Source of the DNA: Maylandia zebra
Lineage: Eukaryota; Chordata; Actinopteri; Cichliformes; Cichlidae
NCBI RefSeq assembly: GCF_041146795.1
Contig: NC_135185.1
Coordinates: 29,996,529-30,060,528 of the forward strand
Length of the DNA stretch: 64,000 bases
Direction: 5' to 3'
The translations under genes were made by a program, and so were the position numbers. The notes below the pieces were generated by a model, which searched no databases, was not told the origin of the DNA, and saw only the letters and a list, made by a program, of their open reading frames with translations. Below are positions 29,016-41,381 of the stretch, piece by piece (positions within the stretch are counted from its first letter, which is position 1; each line of letters starts with the position of its first letter).

Positions 29016-32000
29016 ATACCGGCCCCTAATTATTATCTTTTAAATAATAATTACAAAATAATCAAGTCTTACATCATTTGCTTGTTCATAAAACATGTCA
29101 ATCACCCTTTAGTGCAACATGCATCAGTACTACTACTTGTGGTTCACCATCTGTGAAGTTAATAACCCATAAATAAAAGGAGTAGGTCACTTAAAGATTA
29201 TCCAGTCAGTCCAATATGTTAAATATTCTCTGTTTCCTGCAAAAGACAGACTTTATTTATAGGTCTGTTTAGGAATCCAGTCTTTGTCTTGATCCGAAGA
29301 TGACGAACAAATCCCCTTTTGTCCTGGATTGTCTCTTCTATTTTTCCAGTTATCCAGGAATTCCGTGGTGCGGAATCATCAACAATGATCACAATGTCTC
29401 CTGGCATGAAGTTTCGTTTTGGGTTGCACCATTTCTGTCTTTGTTGCAGTTGTGGAAGATATTCTTTAATCCACCTTTTCCAGAATAAATCTGACATATA
29501 TTGGACTTGTTTCCATCTGCGACGAGCATATATGTCATCTTTTTGAAAACATCCTGGTGGTAATGATGGTGCAGTCTTAAGAAGCAACAGGTGGTTTGGA
29601 GTAAGTGCTTCAAGGTCATTTGGATCTGTAGAAGCCTTTGTAATAGGACGACCATTCAAAATAGCTTCAGCTTCACATAAAACAGTCCTGAGGCTCTCTT
29701 CATCAAGACTTTGTACACTTAAGGTGGAATTAAGAATCTTTCTCACAGATCTTATAAGTCTTTCCCATACACCTCCATGATGTGAGCCAGCTGGGGGATG
29801 GAAAGTCCATTTAATGCCCTTTTGAAGAAGGGTATTGTGTATACGGCATTGATTCCAATCTGCTATCATTTCCTTCAGCTCACGATGGGATCCCACAAAG
29901 TTGGTGCCGTTGTCAGATCGCAGTTCTTTTACTTGACCACGTCTAGCAATAAAGCGATGAAGGGCATTGATAAAAGAGTCTGTGTCCAGTGATGATGCCG
30001 TTTCAATATGAATGGCTCTTGACGCTAAACATGTGAATATCACACCATAGCATTTTACAGTAGTCCTTCCACGTTTCACTAGAAACGGTCCGAAATAGTC
30101 CACTCCGACATACGTGAATGGTGGTTCATCAGGAGTTACTCTGTGTAGGGGCAGGTCTGCCATTTGTTGTTGTCCTGGTGGGGCATTTACGCGCCGACAC
30201 ACAATGCATTTAGCCACAATTTTTCTTATAGGTACTGTGACACCTGGAATCCAGTATTTTTGACGCAGTTTAGATAACATGTGGTTACGACCTCCATGAC
30301 CCACTGCTTCATGGACATGTTGAAGGATTAGGTTAGAAATGTGGAAGTCTTTGGCCAGAATAACAGGATGTTTTCTCTCTTCTGGCATTGCAGTTCTACT
30401 GAGTCGTCCACCAACTCTCAACACACCTTCTTCCAGGATGGGAGTAAGTTTATAAATGTGACTGGTTCTCTTAACATTCGATCCTTTTGTTAAACAGGAG
30501 ATTTCATCAGCAAACCACTTCCTTTGACAAAAGGAGATTATAGCCATTTCAGCCCTAATCAGCTCCTTAACTTTGAGACTGCTGGTGTCCAGACAGTGTT
30601 TCTTCATTTGAAGTTCAAGATTTTGTTCAGGATCATGTTTACTCTGTAGTTTTCGTCTACTGTAATGCAGAAGCAGTTTTTTAACTCTCAGAATCCATGC
30701 TACTGCACGCTTCAACCGAGTCCAGGATGAAAAATACTGAATGAAGTGAGAAACCGGATCCATTTCTTGTGACGTCTGAACAGCATTCACTGTCGTTTTA
30801 ATTTCTGCATCGCTTGATGAAAGTTGTTTCACTTCATCAGGATTCTGAGGCCACTCCTCTTGTGATAGTAGAAGAAATGGAGGTCCAGAGAGCCAAGTTT
30901 GTTTATTTTTCAAAAAGGATTGTACTGTTAAACCTCGAGAAGCCAAATCTGCTGGATTGTTATCCGTGTCCACATATCTCCATTGTTGAGGATTTGAAAC
31001 TTTAACAATCTCAGAAACTCTGTTGGCGACGAAAGTGCGGAACCTTGTTGTTTTATTGTTGATATATTTCAGTACAGAGGTGCTGTCAGTCCAAAATACT
31101 GAGTCCTTCAGTTCCATCTGCAGCTCCTTCTTCCACATTACATCCATTCTGCTTGCTAAGGTGGCAGCAGTTAACTCCATTCGAGGGATTGTAACTGGTT
31201 TTAAAGGAGCAACACGTGCCTTTCCCATAATGAATGCACAGTGTGCCTGGTCTCGTTCATTCTTTAGTAACAAATAAGTCACTGTTCCATAGCTGTCCTC
31301 AGATGCATCTGCGAAATGATGCAACTGAGCAGTTTTTACAGTTCCAAAACTGTTGGTTTTAAAACAACGATCAACCTTGAACTCCTCCAGCTTGTAGAGC
31401 TCTTGCATCCAAATAGTCCATTCTTGTATAACCGCATCAGGTAATGCATCATCCCATCCAATCTTTTTTCGACACAGATTTTGCAGAATCTTTTTAGCAG
31501 TTAAGATTACTGGTGCCAACATTCCTAGGGGGTCATAAACAGAGCTGACTACAGAAAGGATGCCACGTCTTGTCAAAGGTCGATCTCTTAGAGTGATTCT
31601 GAACTTGAAAACGTCAGACTCCACACACCATTGAACGCCCAAAACTCTTTCCACCGGAAGTTCATCACTGATCAAGTCTAGATCCTTTATTTTGTTTGCT
31701 CTGTTACTTTCAGGTATTACAGCCAACACATTACGACTGTTACTTATCCATTTGTTCAGTGGAAAGCCTCCTTTCAAGCATATGGCACAGAGTTCATGAT
31801 AGAGATCGATCGCATCCTCTTCTGTGGCTGCTGAGACGAGACAATCGTCGACGTAAAAGTTGTTCAACATTGCATCCACGGCTTGAAGGCTAAACTGTTG
31901 TTTATGATCTTCAGCACATTTCCTTAGTGCAAAATTTGCACAACTTGGAGATGAAGTTGCTCCAAAAACATGTACTGTCATCCTGTATTCAACCATGGCT

Positions 32001-35000
32001 TGAGTGTAATCTCCGTTGGGCCACCAAAGGAATCTCAACATATCTCGATCCTCCTCTGGTATTTTAACCTGGTGAAACATGGCCTTAATGTCTGCAGCAA
32101 TGACAACAGGTTCTTTACGAAATCTTGTCAGAACTCCAATTAACGTGCTGGTCAAGTCTGGACCTTGTAAGAGCTTGCTATTTAGCGACACTCCTTGATA
32201 CTTGACTCCACAGTCAAACACCACTCTAAGGGTTTTCTTTTGCGGATGCAGAACACCATGGTGCGGCAAATACCATTTCCTGCCATCTGTCCGTTCTAAG
32301 TTGTCTTCTGGTACCTTTTCTGCATAACCTTCAGAGATCATGTCTGACATAAAGCTGTTATAGTCCTGCAGAAAAGTAGCGTTCTTCATAAGTCTTTTCT
32401 TCAGATTCTGAAGGCGTTGTTCAGCAACACTTTTATTATCTGGCATGCAGACCTTTAAGTCTTTCAATGGGAGTCCAATATAATAATGACCATTATGTAT
32501 CTTAGCAGTATTGGAAACTTTATCCAAAAACTGTTGGTCTTCCTTAGAAGGTTCTTTCTCATCTCTGGCACACTCTGGAAAATCAGTTTTAAACTGCTGA
32601 TTCTACAGCTCATCAAGTTTCACCACTGAAACTCTATTGACACTTATCTGTGGCTGATTGTGAACTTCAGTTTGAGTCTCACCCAAAGGTCCGTTCACTG
32701 TCCAGCCAAGGACAGTTTTAACAGCATACGGTCCATCTCCAACACTTCTAATGACATCCAGTGGTTCTAGAGCCTTTGGCACATTCGAGCCAATTAGCAA
32801 ATCAATTTCAGAGTCAATTTCTGGCAGATGTACAGACTTCAAATATGGCCACCGGAGTATATCGTTCTGGTGAGGAATGTTTCCTTTATGGACAGGCATA
32901 ATGAACTGAGTATAAAGAATGGGAAGATCACAAAACTCATTTCCGTCTAGTCCAGCAACTTCTAAATCTGCAATAATATCCGTTTCAACAACTTTATTTT
33001 GTCCCATAGTTCTCAACAGAATGTTGGATCTTCTTCCATGAATTTTCAGCTTATTCATCAGCTTTACTGTACAAAATGATGCAGTGCTGCCTGGGTCAAG
33101 AAATGCATAGGTGTACAATGTTACATTTCCTTTCTTGGCCTTAACTTTCACAGGCACGATTGAAAGTTTGAATTCATCTTTACCGGCCCCAGTAAGAGCA
33201 CTGGTCTGAATAGAGACTATGGCACGATTTTGAGTTTGTTCCTTTGATTCTTGTTCTTTACTCATTGTCTTTTGATAGATGTGTAACATTTGAGGATGCT
33301 TTAAACCACACGTCTTGCACCTGAGGCGCTTTTTGCAGTCTCTACTAATGTGACCTTTAGAAAGACATCCGAAACAGACTCCATTCTCTTTTAGAAAAGT
33401 GATTTTGTCTTTTTGCGTTTTTCTTTCCAGCTCTTGACAATTTTCTAAGGTATGTTCACCTTTGCAAAACAAGCAACTCCTCATTTGTGTTATTCTTTCC
33501 TTTTCCTTAACTTTGTTATTTTCTTTTTCAGATGCCATCACAGAGGTAGCAAAAGAACTTTCTTTGAATCTTGTGTGAGTTTGGGACTTAAGTTTTCTTG
33601 TGTCTCTGTTTGTCGTGCAGATATCCTTGATGTCCCCAAACACTGGGTCAGATGCGATCTTCACTTGTTTTTCTAAAAACTCCACAAGATCCTTAAATGT
33701 AGCTTGTCGATTACACTTCTCATGGAAATCACAGACTGCAGTTCTCCACTTATCTCTTTGCCTGTAGGGAAGTTTCTTTGTTATAGCTAACATGTTGGCA
33801 GGCATGTCAAGCTCCTGCATATAACTGAGATCTTCCATAGCATTGCAACAGCCTCTTAGGAATATTGTGTAAGCTTGAAGAGCTTTCGTGTCCTCTGCTT
33901 TTATTGAAGACCAAGCAAGTGCTTTGCTCATGTAAGCCGTGGCAAGTTTATGTTCATTCCCAAAATGCTGCCGTAATAAACACTTCGCCTTTCTGAATCC
34001 TGCTTCTGAAGTCATGTGTAGGCAACTTCTTACAAGTTCTCTTGGTTGACCCTTTGTGTGTTGTTCCAAATAATAAAGACAATCTCCAGGGTTTTTATTT
34101 CTGCTTTCAATGTTGTGTTCAAACGATTTAATAAAAGTCTGGTACTGAAGTGGATCTCCATCAAAAACTGGGATCTCCTTTTTAGGTAATGAAGAAAGAC
34201 TATGTTGTTGGATTAATAAAGCAGTGAGTTCGTTTTGCTTACTCATGACAGATACGATGTTACAGTCTTCTTCATGACTAGAAATTTGAGAAGATACATG
34301 TTTATTTTCACGTGAATTTCTAATGTCTGAGTGATATGTCAAGGGATCTTCAGAAAGAGTCTGAGGTTGTATTGGAACTCTGCCTATGGTTAAGAGAGAT
34401 TGTGAGTCTGCAACATTATGCTCCCTAAAGATATGCACATGTTGCCTTTCATGTACAGGAGTATCCGGACTAGTATTCAACACTTGAGTTACCTTCTGTC
34501 CCTTTTCAAAATATGACTCCATACCATCTGATATTTTTGATAGTTTACTTTTAATACTGGATCCTTTTGAGCCTTTCAGTACTTTCATTTTTGCAACCGT
34601 GGCAGCTATATTTGTTTCCAGCTCCAGTTGCTCCCGCTGTCTCCTTAACTGTGCTTCATGTTCCTCCAAGGCATGTTTATCCTTAAGCACTTTTTGCCTT
34701 ACCATCAGAGCAGCTGCTTCAGCTTCAGCCATTATTCGTGCTGATGTTGTACTTGATGCTCTGGAGTTTGAGCTTGAAGAACTGATTTTACTCTTTTTGC
34801 TTCCTACGTTTGAAACACTGTCACCTGGCTGTATTTCATCTTGTATGTCAGAATTTGTTTTAACCTGCTTTGGGGATGTTAAGATGTTATGTTTATCATT
34901 TGTGGAAGAAACCGTCTCCTTTGATAAAACAGGCTCAGCAGAAACGGGCACATCCAAAGTAACAGCAGTAGGCACTTTCTCAGCTTCATTGTCTTTTTCC

Positions 35001-35820
35001 ATAAAAGGTCTTCCAGCTTCAAGAAGCCACTGTTTCACATCTTCAACAAAATCATCATTACATTTTGTGATGCGTCCAAACCAGTCAATATGAGCATCTT
35101 GTTCATCTTTAGGAATCAATAAAATGAATGCATCATGAACTGCTTTGGCATTTTTATACAAATCATTCAGTTTTTCCAAGTTAAGCAGCACAGCTTTTGC
35201 ATTGTCATCCTTGTTCATCAATTCTTTAATATCACGAGTTAACCCTTTAATCTTGTTAACATGAGCTTTTCGCTCTTTCTGCAAAGTTTCCATTTTAAAA
35301 GCAAGCGCTTTAGCCGTCAGTTTTGCAGATCTTTTTTCTTCCAGTTCATGTTCGGCTTCTTTTATTTCACTCATCGTCACTTTTTCACATGCATCAAAAC
35401 AACATTATATTCCACAGCTTCACAGATAGATCACAGCCAATACTTTTCTTCCGTGTAAACCATTGCGCAGCAGCGTCACAGGCTGTCAAAACCAGAGCAG
35501 CGTCCTCCAGCTTGCCAAATCAAGCACACGCACGCACACAACGCAGATCAAACCAATGTCCCCAATGGACAAGCGATGACACTTACAAACTGTGTTCAAA
35601 ACATCCAATAATACACAGAGTGAATCCGCGTGTCCTACCGCTTCTGAAGTGTCTGTTGCGCTGCGTTCCACCATGCCAGTGTGACGGTGCCGTTTCCAAT
35701 TACTCATTTGAGAACTGCGTCCACTCATCTGACAGCTCCGTGACTCCAAAACGTATATCCAAAAATCCTCTTCATTGTTTTGATGCGTGCAATAAAAGAC
35801 AAGGTTTTCTGTTGACTAAA

Positions 35821-36194
35821 TGTTGCGACTTTCATCCGTAAATAAAGCCGCGGCCGGCTGAGTTGGTTGTGTCCCTGTGACGCGCCTCCAATAATCCATA
35901 ATGAGTCGAACTTGTACTTTGCGCATTTATTTTAAGAACAAAACAAGAACAAACATTTGCGCTTTCAATCAATTTCCAACTAGCGCATGGATTAACTGGT
36001 GTGCCAGAAAATGACGGTCAACAGAAAAGTTTGCCCACAAACCACTCACCCAACACACCTGCTGCGAACACCGACCTCAGGTAAATAGACTGTGACCACA
36101 CCCACACACCATCACCTGAGACGCAGGTAAAGCTATACACCTGTGCCACCAAAACAAAAAAGGAAAAACATAAACATTGACTTTGGCTCTTACA
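35821..36194 (-). repeat. 5' LTR of the BEL/Pao element
   Basis: Direct repeat of 28648-29015, 374 bp, followed outside by the same AGGCT duplication. Confidence 0.95.
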
Positions 36195-37321
36195 AGGCTG
36201 TTTTACAGCTGATCAAAAGTTTAGGACCACACCTCCAAAAAACATGGGTAAACCCCCAAAACAGAAAGTTCCAAACGTGAACTCAATAATTAATTGGTCC
36301 GCTGTTATTGTTGATCACTTCATGCAAGCGTTTCCATGAGGTGAGTGGGAACATTTCTCCAAGTGGTGAAGACGGCCACACGAAGGGTGTCTACTGTCTG
36401 GAACTGTTGTCCATTCTCAGTTGGATTTAGATCAGGGAAAGACGCAGGATGGTCCAAAAGAGTGATGTTATTCTCCTGGAAGAAGTCCCTTGTCCTACGG
36501 GCATTGTGTACCGTAGCGTTGTCCTGTTGAAACACCCAGTCGTTACCACACAGATGAGGGCCCTCAGTCATGAGGAATGCTCTCTGTATCATCTGGACAT
36601 AGCCAGCAGCCTTTGGACACTCCTGCACCTCCTGAAGCTCCATTGTTCCACTGAAGGAAAAAGCATCTCCCCAACCATTGTGGCACCCCCTCGTCTGTAG
36701 GGCGTAGAAAACATCTCAGGTGGGATGTGCTTGTCATGCCAGTAAGGTTGGAAGCCATCAGGACCATCAAGGTTGCATTTTTTTACAGGAGAAAAAAAAA
36801 GGTTATATTTTTTTCTCATCAGAGAATTTTTTTTTGAAGCTCTTCACCACTAATGGCCTTAATTTGGGTTGAGGATTTTTTAGGTCTTCCACTTCACGTT
36901 TTTGTTCCATAACCCCCGGGATTAGTTAGGAAATGACCGTCTTAAATGCATCCCACCTCAGCAGCGATGGCGCGCTGTGAGCGACCCTACTTATGCAGTT
37001 CAACAAGTCGACCATGTTCAAAAAGGAAATTTTTCTTTGCTTTTGCCATCAGAACATCCTGACAGTCTGACTACCTGACAGAAAATGACAATGAATCCAC
37101 AGTTTTGCACAGATTTGGCCTTTTAAAGGCAAGTGGTCCTAAACATTTGATCAGCTGTAAAACAGCCTGTCCCAGTTTAAGTTTGTGAAATGTAAGTTAA
37201 ATGTTTTGTCTCACTCCCATTTCTGCTTGTTGCATGTTGTTGGAACCTTGTTAAGATCCAGCCATGCAAAAGATGATTTTTTGCCATTTTTCAAGTGGTC
37301 TTAAACTTTTGATCGGGGCCG

Positions 37322-37799
37322 TATTTAATAATCAATTAGTTTCTTCTGAATGGATTAAGAATGCTTTATGTCCGCATTGCAATGCATCACAATTGTAAAT
37401 CATTACACGATTAATTGTGTCAGCTCTATTAGATGTAAGATTGTATATTTGCTTTTGAAATGGGCAGTTTGCTTTATTGTGCTTTGTATTTGCTTTCAGA
37501 CTGCAAGGAAAGAACGCTAATGTACACCGAGCATCTGAAGAACAACATGCAAGTGCTCCAGCACATTGGATCCAAAACCTGTTCCAGTTCCTCAGACACC
37601 GTCAGAGACTGTTTTGAAAGCCCTCTACTATCAATCTGGAGAAAAAGAAACTTTGCCAACCACTGCAAGTATCAAGTGTTTTAAATTTTGTTTGACTGTT
37701 TATTATGTACTTATTTGTTTTTGGTTGTATTAAGTTTGATATTAATTAGATCAGTGCCTTTTTAGTCATTAATTTGATTATTAAATATAAACTGTTTAG
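37322..37799. other. Intergenic with a possible orphan exon
   Basis: A plus-strand segment at about 37500-37668 follows a T-rich acceptor (TTTGCTTTCAG) and has an open frame rich in charged and cysteine residues. No domain is recognisable. It could be a lost exon of the lectin relic downstream, a non-coding RNA exon, or chance. Confidence 0.25.
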
Positions 37800-38075
37800 G
37801 GCAGCATGGTGGCACGGTGGTTAGCACTGTTGCTGCACAGCAAGAAGGTCCTGAGTTCAATTCCACCATCAGGCCGGGGTCTTTCTTTGTGGTGTTTGCA
37901 TGGTTAATTGATTAATCCAAATTGCATAGGTGTAAATGTGAGTGCGAATGGTTGTCTGTCCCTGTGTGTTAGCCCTGTGACAGACTGGCAACCTGTCCAG
38001 GGTGTACTCCGCCTCTCGCCCTATGAAAGCTGGGATAGGCTCCAGCACAACCCTGAAAAAGGATAAGCGGATGGA
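37800..38075 (+). mobile_element. DANA/mermaid-like tRNA-derived SINE
   Basis: The head reads GGTGGCACGGTGGTTAGCAC, followed by CACAGCAAGAAGGTCCTGAG and a B-box-like GTTCAATTCC. The body ends GGGATAGGCTCCAGCAC and a GGATGGAT tail. This is the common teleost SINE pattern. The copy is nearly full length. Confidence 0.8.
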
Positions 38076-38727
38076 TGGATATTAACTGTTTAATTTAATC
38101 ATTGTCTCTACTGGTTTTTATTAATGTTTCTAGCAAATTATGACAAAAAGTCAAAGAATGTAAGTTTTATGCCTATTAGCCCTATTGTGTTTATTACCTC
38201 ATTTGTTGGACCTTAATCTTTTTAGACCACATTCTGGCTGCAACAGCTGCCAATAATTTCGTGTAAATATGAACTTTTGAATAAAAAGGCATGTTTTGTA
38301 TTATACAGTTCTTCTGTGCTTTGTCAATAGGAGACGGTAAACAAGCTTATTAAAATGTATTTAAACTGGTTTACTTTATAATAGTTTTTTATTTCAATGT
38401 AATAATTGTACAAAAACCAAAGTTCACTGTGAATTTTACATTTATCAACAAATATACCGTTATGTATTCTGCATTATCACTATATTTTCCACGGTGAAAT
38501 TCTGGCAACCACAGCTGCCAGTATTTTACCGTAATATTCAACTTTTTAGGTATGATACCGTATTATTTTATACAGTTTCACTATATTTAACAAAGTAAGA
38601 CTGTAATCAGGTTAACGGAATGGCTGTTGTTTTCACATGAATTTATGTTTAAAAGTTAAAAGTTAGGGTTTTTTTTGTTGCTCTTGTTTACTTTTAAGCC
38701 AAAAATAAAATAAATAAAGCTACAAGG
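38076..38727. other. AT-rich intergenic sequence, no gene seen
   Basis: Two similar stretches (about 38190-38300 and 38480-38590) both contain a CTGGCAACCACAGCTGCCA or CTGCAACAGCTGCCA motif followed by TATTTTAC or a close variant, suggesting a diverged tandem copy. No coding signal. Confidence 0.4.
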
Positions 38728-39882
38728 TAGGGCTGGGCGATATAATTTCAAGCATGTGCGGTAACGATATATATCACGATATATATTCTTTTCTTCTGTA
38801 TAACCACACAAAAAATCCTTTAATTTTCTCAAAAATCGAGAGTGCGCCTTATGTATGAATTCTGGTTGTGCTTACTGACCACGAACCGATTTCTGCGTGC
38901 AGAAATCGGTTAAAAATGTTTTAGTACAACTTTGGCAAGCCGCACTGCTTGATGGATCGTCAGAGCATTACGGCTGCTGTAGTGAGGAGCTTCGTGGAGT
39001 AATCTGGGTCCAAAACTCCTTCCCTTCGGGTCCCAAAGTCAAACGAACACTGAGAGTTAAAAACGGTCTAAATTCTTCCATCTTTAATAAAATCATCAGC
39101 GTTGCTGCTTTATCGGGTGTAACAATTAAGTTTAACATCCAGGCATCCATGAAAACAGAATTTATTAAATTTAAAGGAGTTAGAAGTTAACAGGAAGTTA
39201 GCTCGCTAGTTTCCACCTAAACATTTCATAGCATGTTCTGACAGAGATTTTTGAAGCTAATTAAAACGTACAGCTCTGCTGCCACTTCCAACATAAATGA
39301 AGACAGAAAACTAAACAGCAGTGGCGTTTGCAGGGTTACTGAAGTTGGACTACCTGCTATATAATGATGTGCTACGTGATTGCTAGCGACACAGCTATGT
39401 TAGCATAACATTAGCACAGTGAAGCTGGAGGATGAACGCCAACTTTTTTCCACTCGATAAAAGTTAACGTGAGGGATTCTGGTGGTCAGGGACAAATGCA
39501 ATCGCATAGCAGGATGCTGTACACGGGCCAAACTTCAGTCAGGAGAACAACTGAGATTATTCATCCACAATACGAGGTTAGTCATTCATATACTGCAACA
39601 ACATGGGAACAGAACAGCTGCGAGAGAATTCAACATTAATGAATCAATGTTACGGAAGTGGAGGAAGCGCAGTTTTTGGCTTTCCCCATATTTCAAAAGT
39701 GCTTCATCTCTTTGCTATGACTGTCGCCCAGCATAATTTGCAGATGATAATGGTTTTAGCTGCAGCTATGCTTTCGACCAAAACAGGCGCAGCTTGATGA
39801 CATCATCAACATGCGCTATCGGATAGAGCGTCAAAGTCGCTATCGTTGGCCAAATTTATATCGTTTCTATCGCCCACCCCTA
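38728..39882 (+). mobile_element. hAT-like element (1155 bp) carrying a psq/Brinker-type DNA-binding fragment
   Basis: The ends are inverted, TAGGGCTGGGCGATA and ATCGCCCACCCCTA, and flanked by a perfect 8-bp duplication CTACAAGG (38720-38727, 39883-39890), as in hAT elements. Inside, a plus-strand frame at 39482-39736 contains HGNRTAAREFNINESMLRKW, a motif typical of psq/Brinker helix-turn-helix domains in pogo/Tigger-type transposases rather than the BED zinc finger usual in hAT. No DDE domain is visible. It is non-autonomous. Confidence 0.8.
39482..39736 (+). pseudogene. Psq/Brinker-like helix-turn-helix fragment inside the hAT-like element
   Basis: An 84-codon frame. Residues about 31-62 (LVIHILQQHGNRTAAREFNI.. 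through MLRKWRKR) match the pattern K-x-x-x-x-x-x-x-x-G-N-R-x-A-A-R-x-F-x-I-x-E-x-x-x-R-K-W of DNA-binding domains of pogo-like transposases and their domesticated relatives. Sequence on both sides is unlike any transposase. It is probably a remnant of the autonomous parent or a captured fragment. Confidence 0.55.
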
Positions 39883-40199
39883 CTACAAGGTTTAATATTG
39901 AGAAACTTGAGGTGGAAAATGACTTGAGCATTGTATAATTCAAGTAACATACATTGAACATACCATCAAAAAATAAAATAAATCATAACATTAAACTCAC
40001 CTTGCTAAGTTGATCAGGCTTTTTCTTCATCCCCTGAGACCAGCTGCACTGAATCATCACCAGCTTTCCTCATCTTTTTCGCTCAGTGAGGTCTTTCCTT
40101 TCCTTGGCCATTCCTCTGCCAGCTGCCTTTGCACTGGAAAACCAAAGTGTGTGATCACAGGTGAAGTAAGGGATATTTTTTCCAGTGCAGGGTGTAGAG

Positions 40200-41018
40200 T
40201 AGTGATGGTAAATTTGATTCTTTTTACTGAATCGGATTTTAATGAGGCGCTCACCAAAGTGAATCGGTTTTTTTGAGTCATTTGATTCACTGAGTCAGTT
40301 GACCAGAGAGTGCAAAAAATTTACATTTTCACTCAAACTTAATTTGTCTCTCTTTTCATGTAAATCCCACTGCTAAGATGAATGATTCTAAAAAACAACC
40401 CAACTATTTTATGGAGCATAAAAGAGCAAAAACATTTCTAAAATTAAGCAATTTCCTATCAAAATTGCTTAATAAACATTTATTTTGTTTATTTTTATTT
40501 TATTAGTATTTTCCTTAAATGTGTTAAATATATATTTTCTCATCTAAATGTCCACTGAGCTGTGAGCCAGGGGGCGGTAATGCGCCTTAACATTGGTTGC
40601 CAACCAAGAAGAAGAAGAAGCTGTGAGCCAGGAGGGAGGGGGTGAGTGAGTGAGTGATTCGTTCGCTCGCTCTATGATTCAGCACAGAAGGGAGGGGGTG
40701 AGTAGCTCAAATGTGTTGTTAGCATGTTAGCAGAGCGATGCTACTGTGAACCGAGGAGCTATTTTCTTGATGTGAGCTTCTACTCAGGGTTTTTTCTTCC
40801 AGTTCAGAGCAGAAATGCTTTTGTTAAGAAACTGGCTGTTGTTTTCTTCCCCCCCGTAATTTTAATTATAAGCTAGATATATTTCTACTAAGCAAATTAG
40901 TTTGCTAACAGAAACAGGGATGAGTCAGTGAGTCAGTTGGGCTTGTGAATCATGATTCACGAGTCAGTAAAGTGATTCTCGAGTATTGAACGATTCGTTC
41001 ACGAATCGAACATCACTA
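40200..41018. mobile_element. hAT-type MITE (819 bp)
   Basis: The ends are inverted: TAGTGATGGTAAATTTGATTC on the left (trimmed: TAGTGATG...GATTC) and GAATCGAACATCACTA on the right. The flanks are GTGTAGAG (40192-40199) and GTTTAGAG (41019-41026), an 8-bp duplication with one mismatch. The interior has many GAATC/GATTC-type repeats and a GAAGAAGAAGAAG tract, and no transposase. Confidence 0.8.
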
Positions 41019-41381
41019 GTTTAGAGTGCTCCATTTGGTGATAGCTGTTGAACAACATTTCTAAGGATGTTGAAAAAGACAAATATTTCTGTTTACTATT
41101 AGGCAAAATCATCAAATAAATCACATTTTCAACAAAAGTTAGAGCGAAGGCACAGTTACAGGGAAAATGTGTCTGTCTGTGACTAAATGTACTGAGGTGA
41201 GTAATTTGCTGCCAGCCTGCTTATTGATTCATTGTACTGATGCTACAATGATTTGTACAAATCTTGGAAATCTACAATAACATTTCTAAATAAAACTGAT
41301 GATGTACAATGTTGTCAAACCACCTGATTTATAATATTGTTACTTAAGAATAAGAAAAGTAACAGTCTTCAACACTTGCAG

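Larger units (their letters stand above)
28648..36194 (-). mobile_element. BEL/Pao LTR retrotransposon, young, near-whole
   Basis: A 7547-bp element lying on the minus strand. LTRs are at 28648-29015 (3') and 35821-36194 (5'). They have TG...CA ends and appear identical by eye except for a 6-bp length difference. The 5-bp target duplication AGGCT lies at 28643-28647 and 36195-36199. Coding parts: a gag-protease reading region at 32603-35380 with coiled coil, CCHC-type zinc knuckles and a protease-like LDPGS motif, and a pol region at 29219-32527 with reverse transcriptase (YVDD), RNase H, an H2C2 zinc-binding segment and a DDE integrase. This order and the motifs are BEL/Pao rather than Gypsy or Copia. 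The element looks close to whole, with at most about one break. The near-identical LTRs imply a very recent insertion. Confidence 0.93.
28465..37321 (-). mobile_element. Tc1-like DNA transposon split by a BEL/Pao insertion
   Basis: The outer ends are inverted repeats of about 180-210 bp: both read inward with GATCAAAAGTTT, ACTTGAAAAATGGC or a close variant, and GGATCTTAACAAGGTTCC. The right end abuts TA. Without the retrotransposon and its target duplication the element is about 1.3 kb. The transposase is on the minus strand in about 36320-37000. Its C-terminal part reads WVFQQDNATVHNARRTRDFF and ends PDLNPTEN, the DDE-type aspartate and glutamate region of Tc1. The upstream transposase portion continues in a different frame (about 36560-36820), so the gene is frameshifted and dead. 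An inner inverted repeat, CTGTTTTACAGCTGATCAAA, is present near both ends. Confidence 0.85.

Noticed and set aside
34599-35093. Plus-strand ORF of 164 codons
   Set aside because: Antisense to the gag region of the BEL/Pao element; the composition is a mirror of charged codons.
28648-36194. Pair of direct repeats as a possible host gene duplication
   Set aside because: Their TG...CA ends, the 5-bp target duplication and the retroviral-type coding region between them show they are LTRs.
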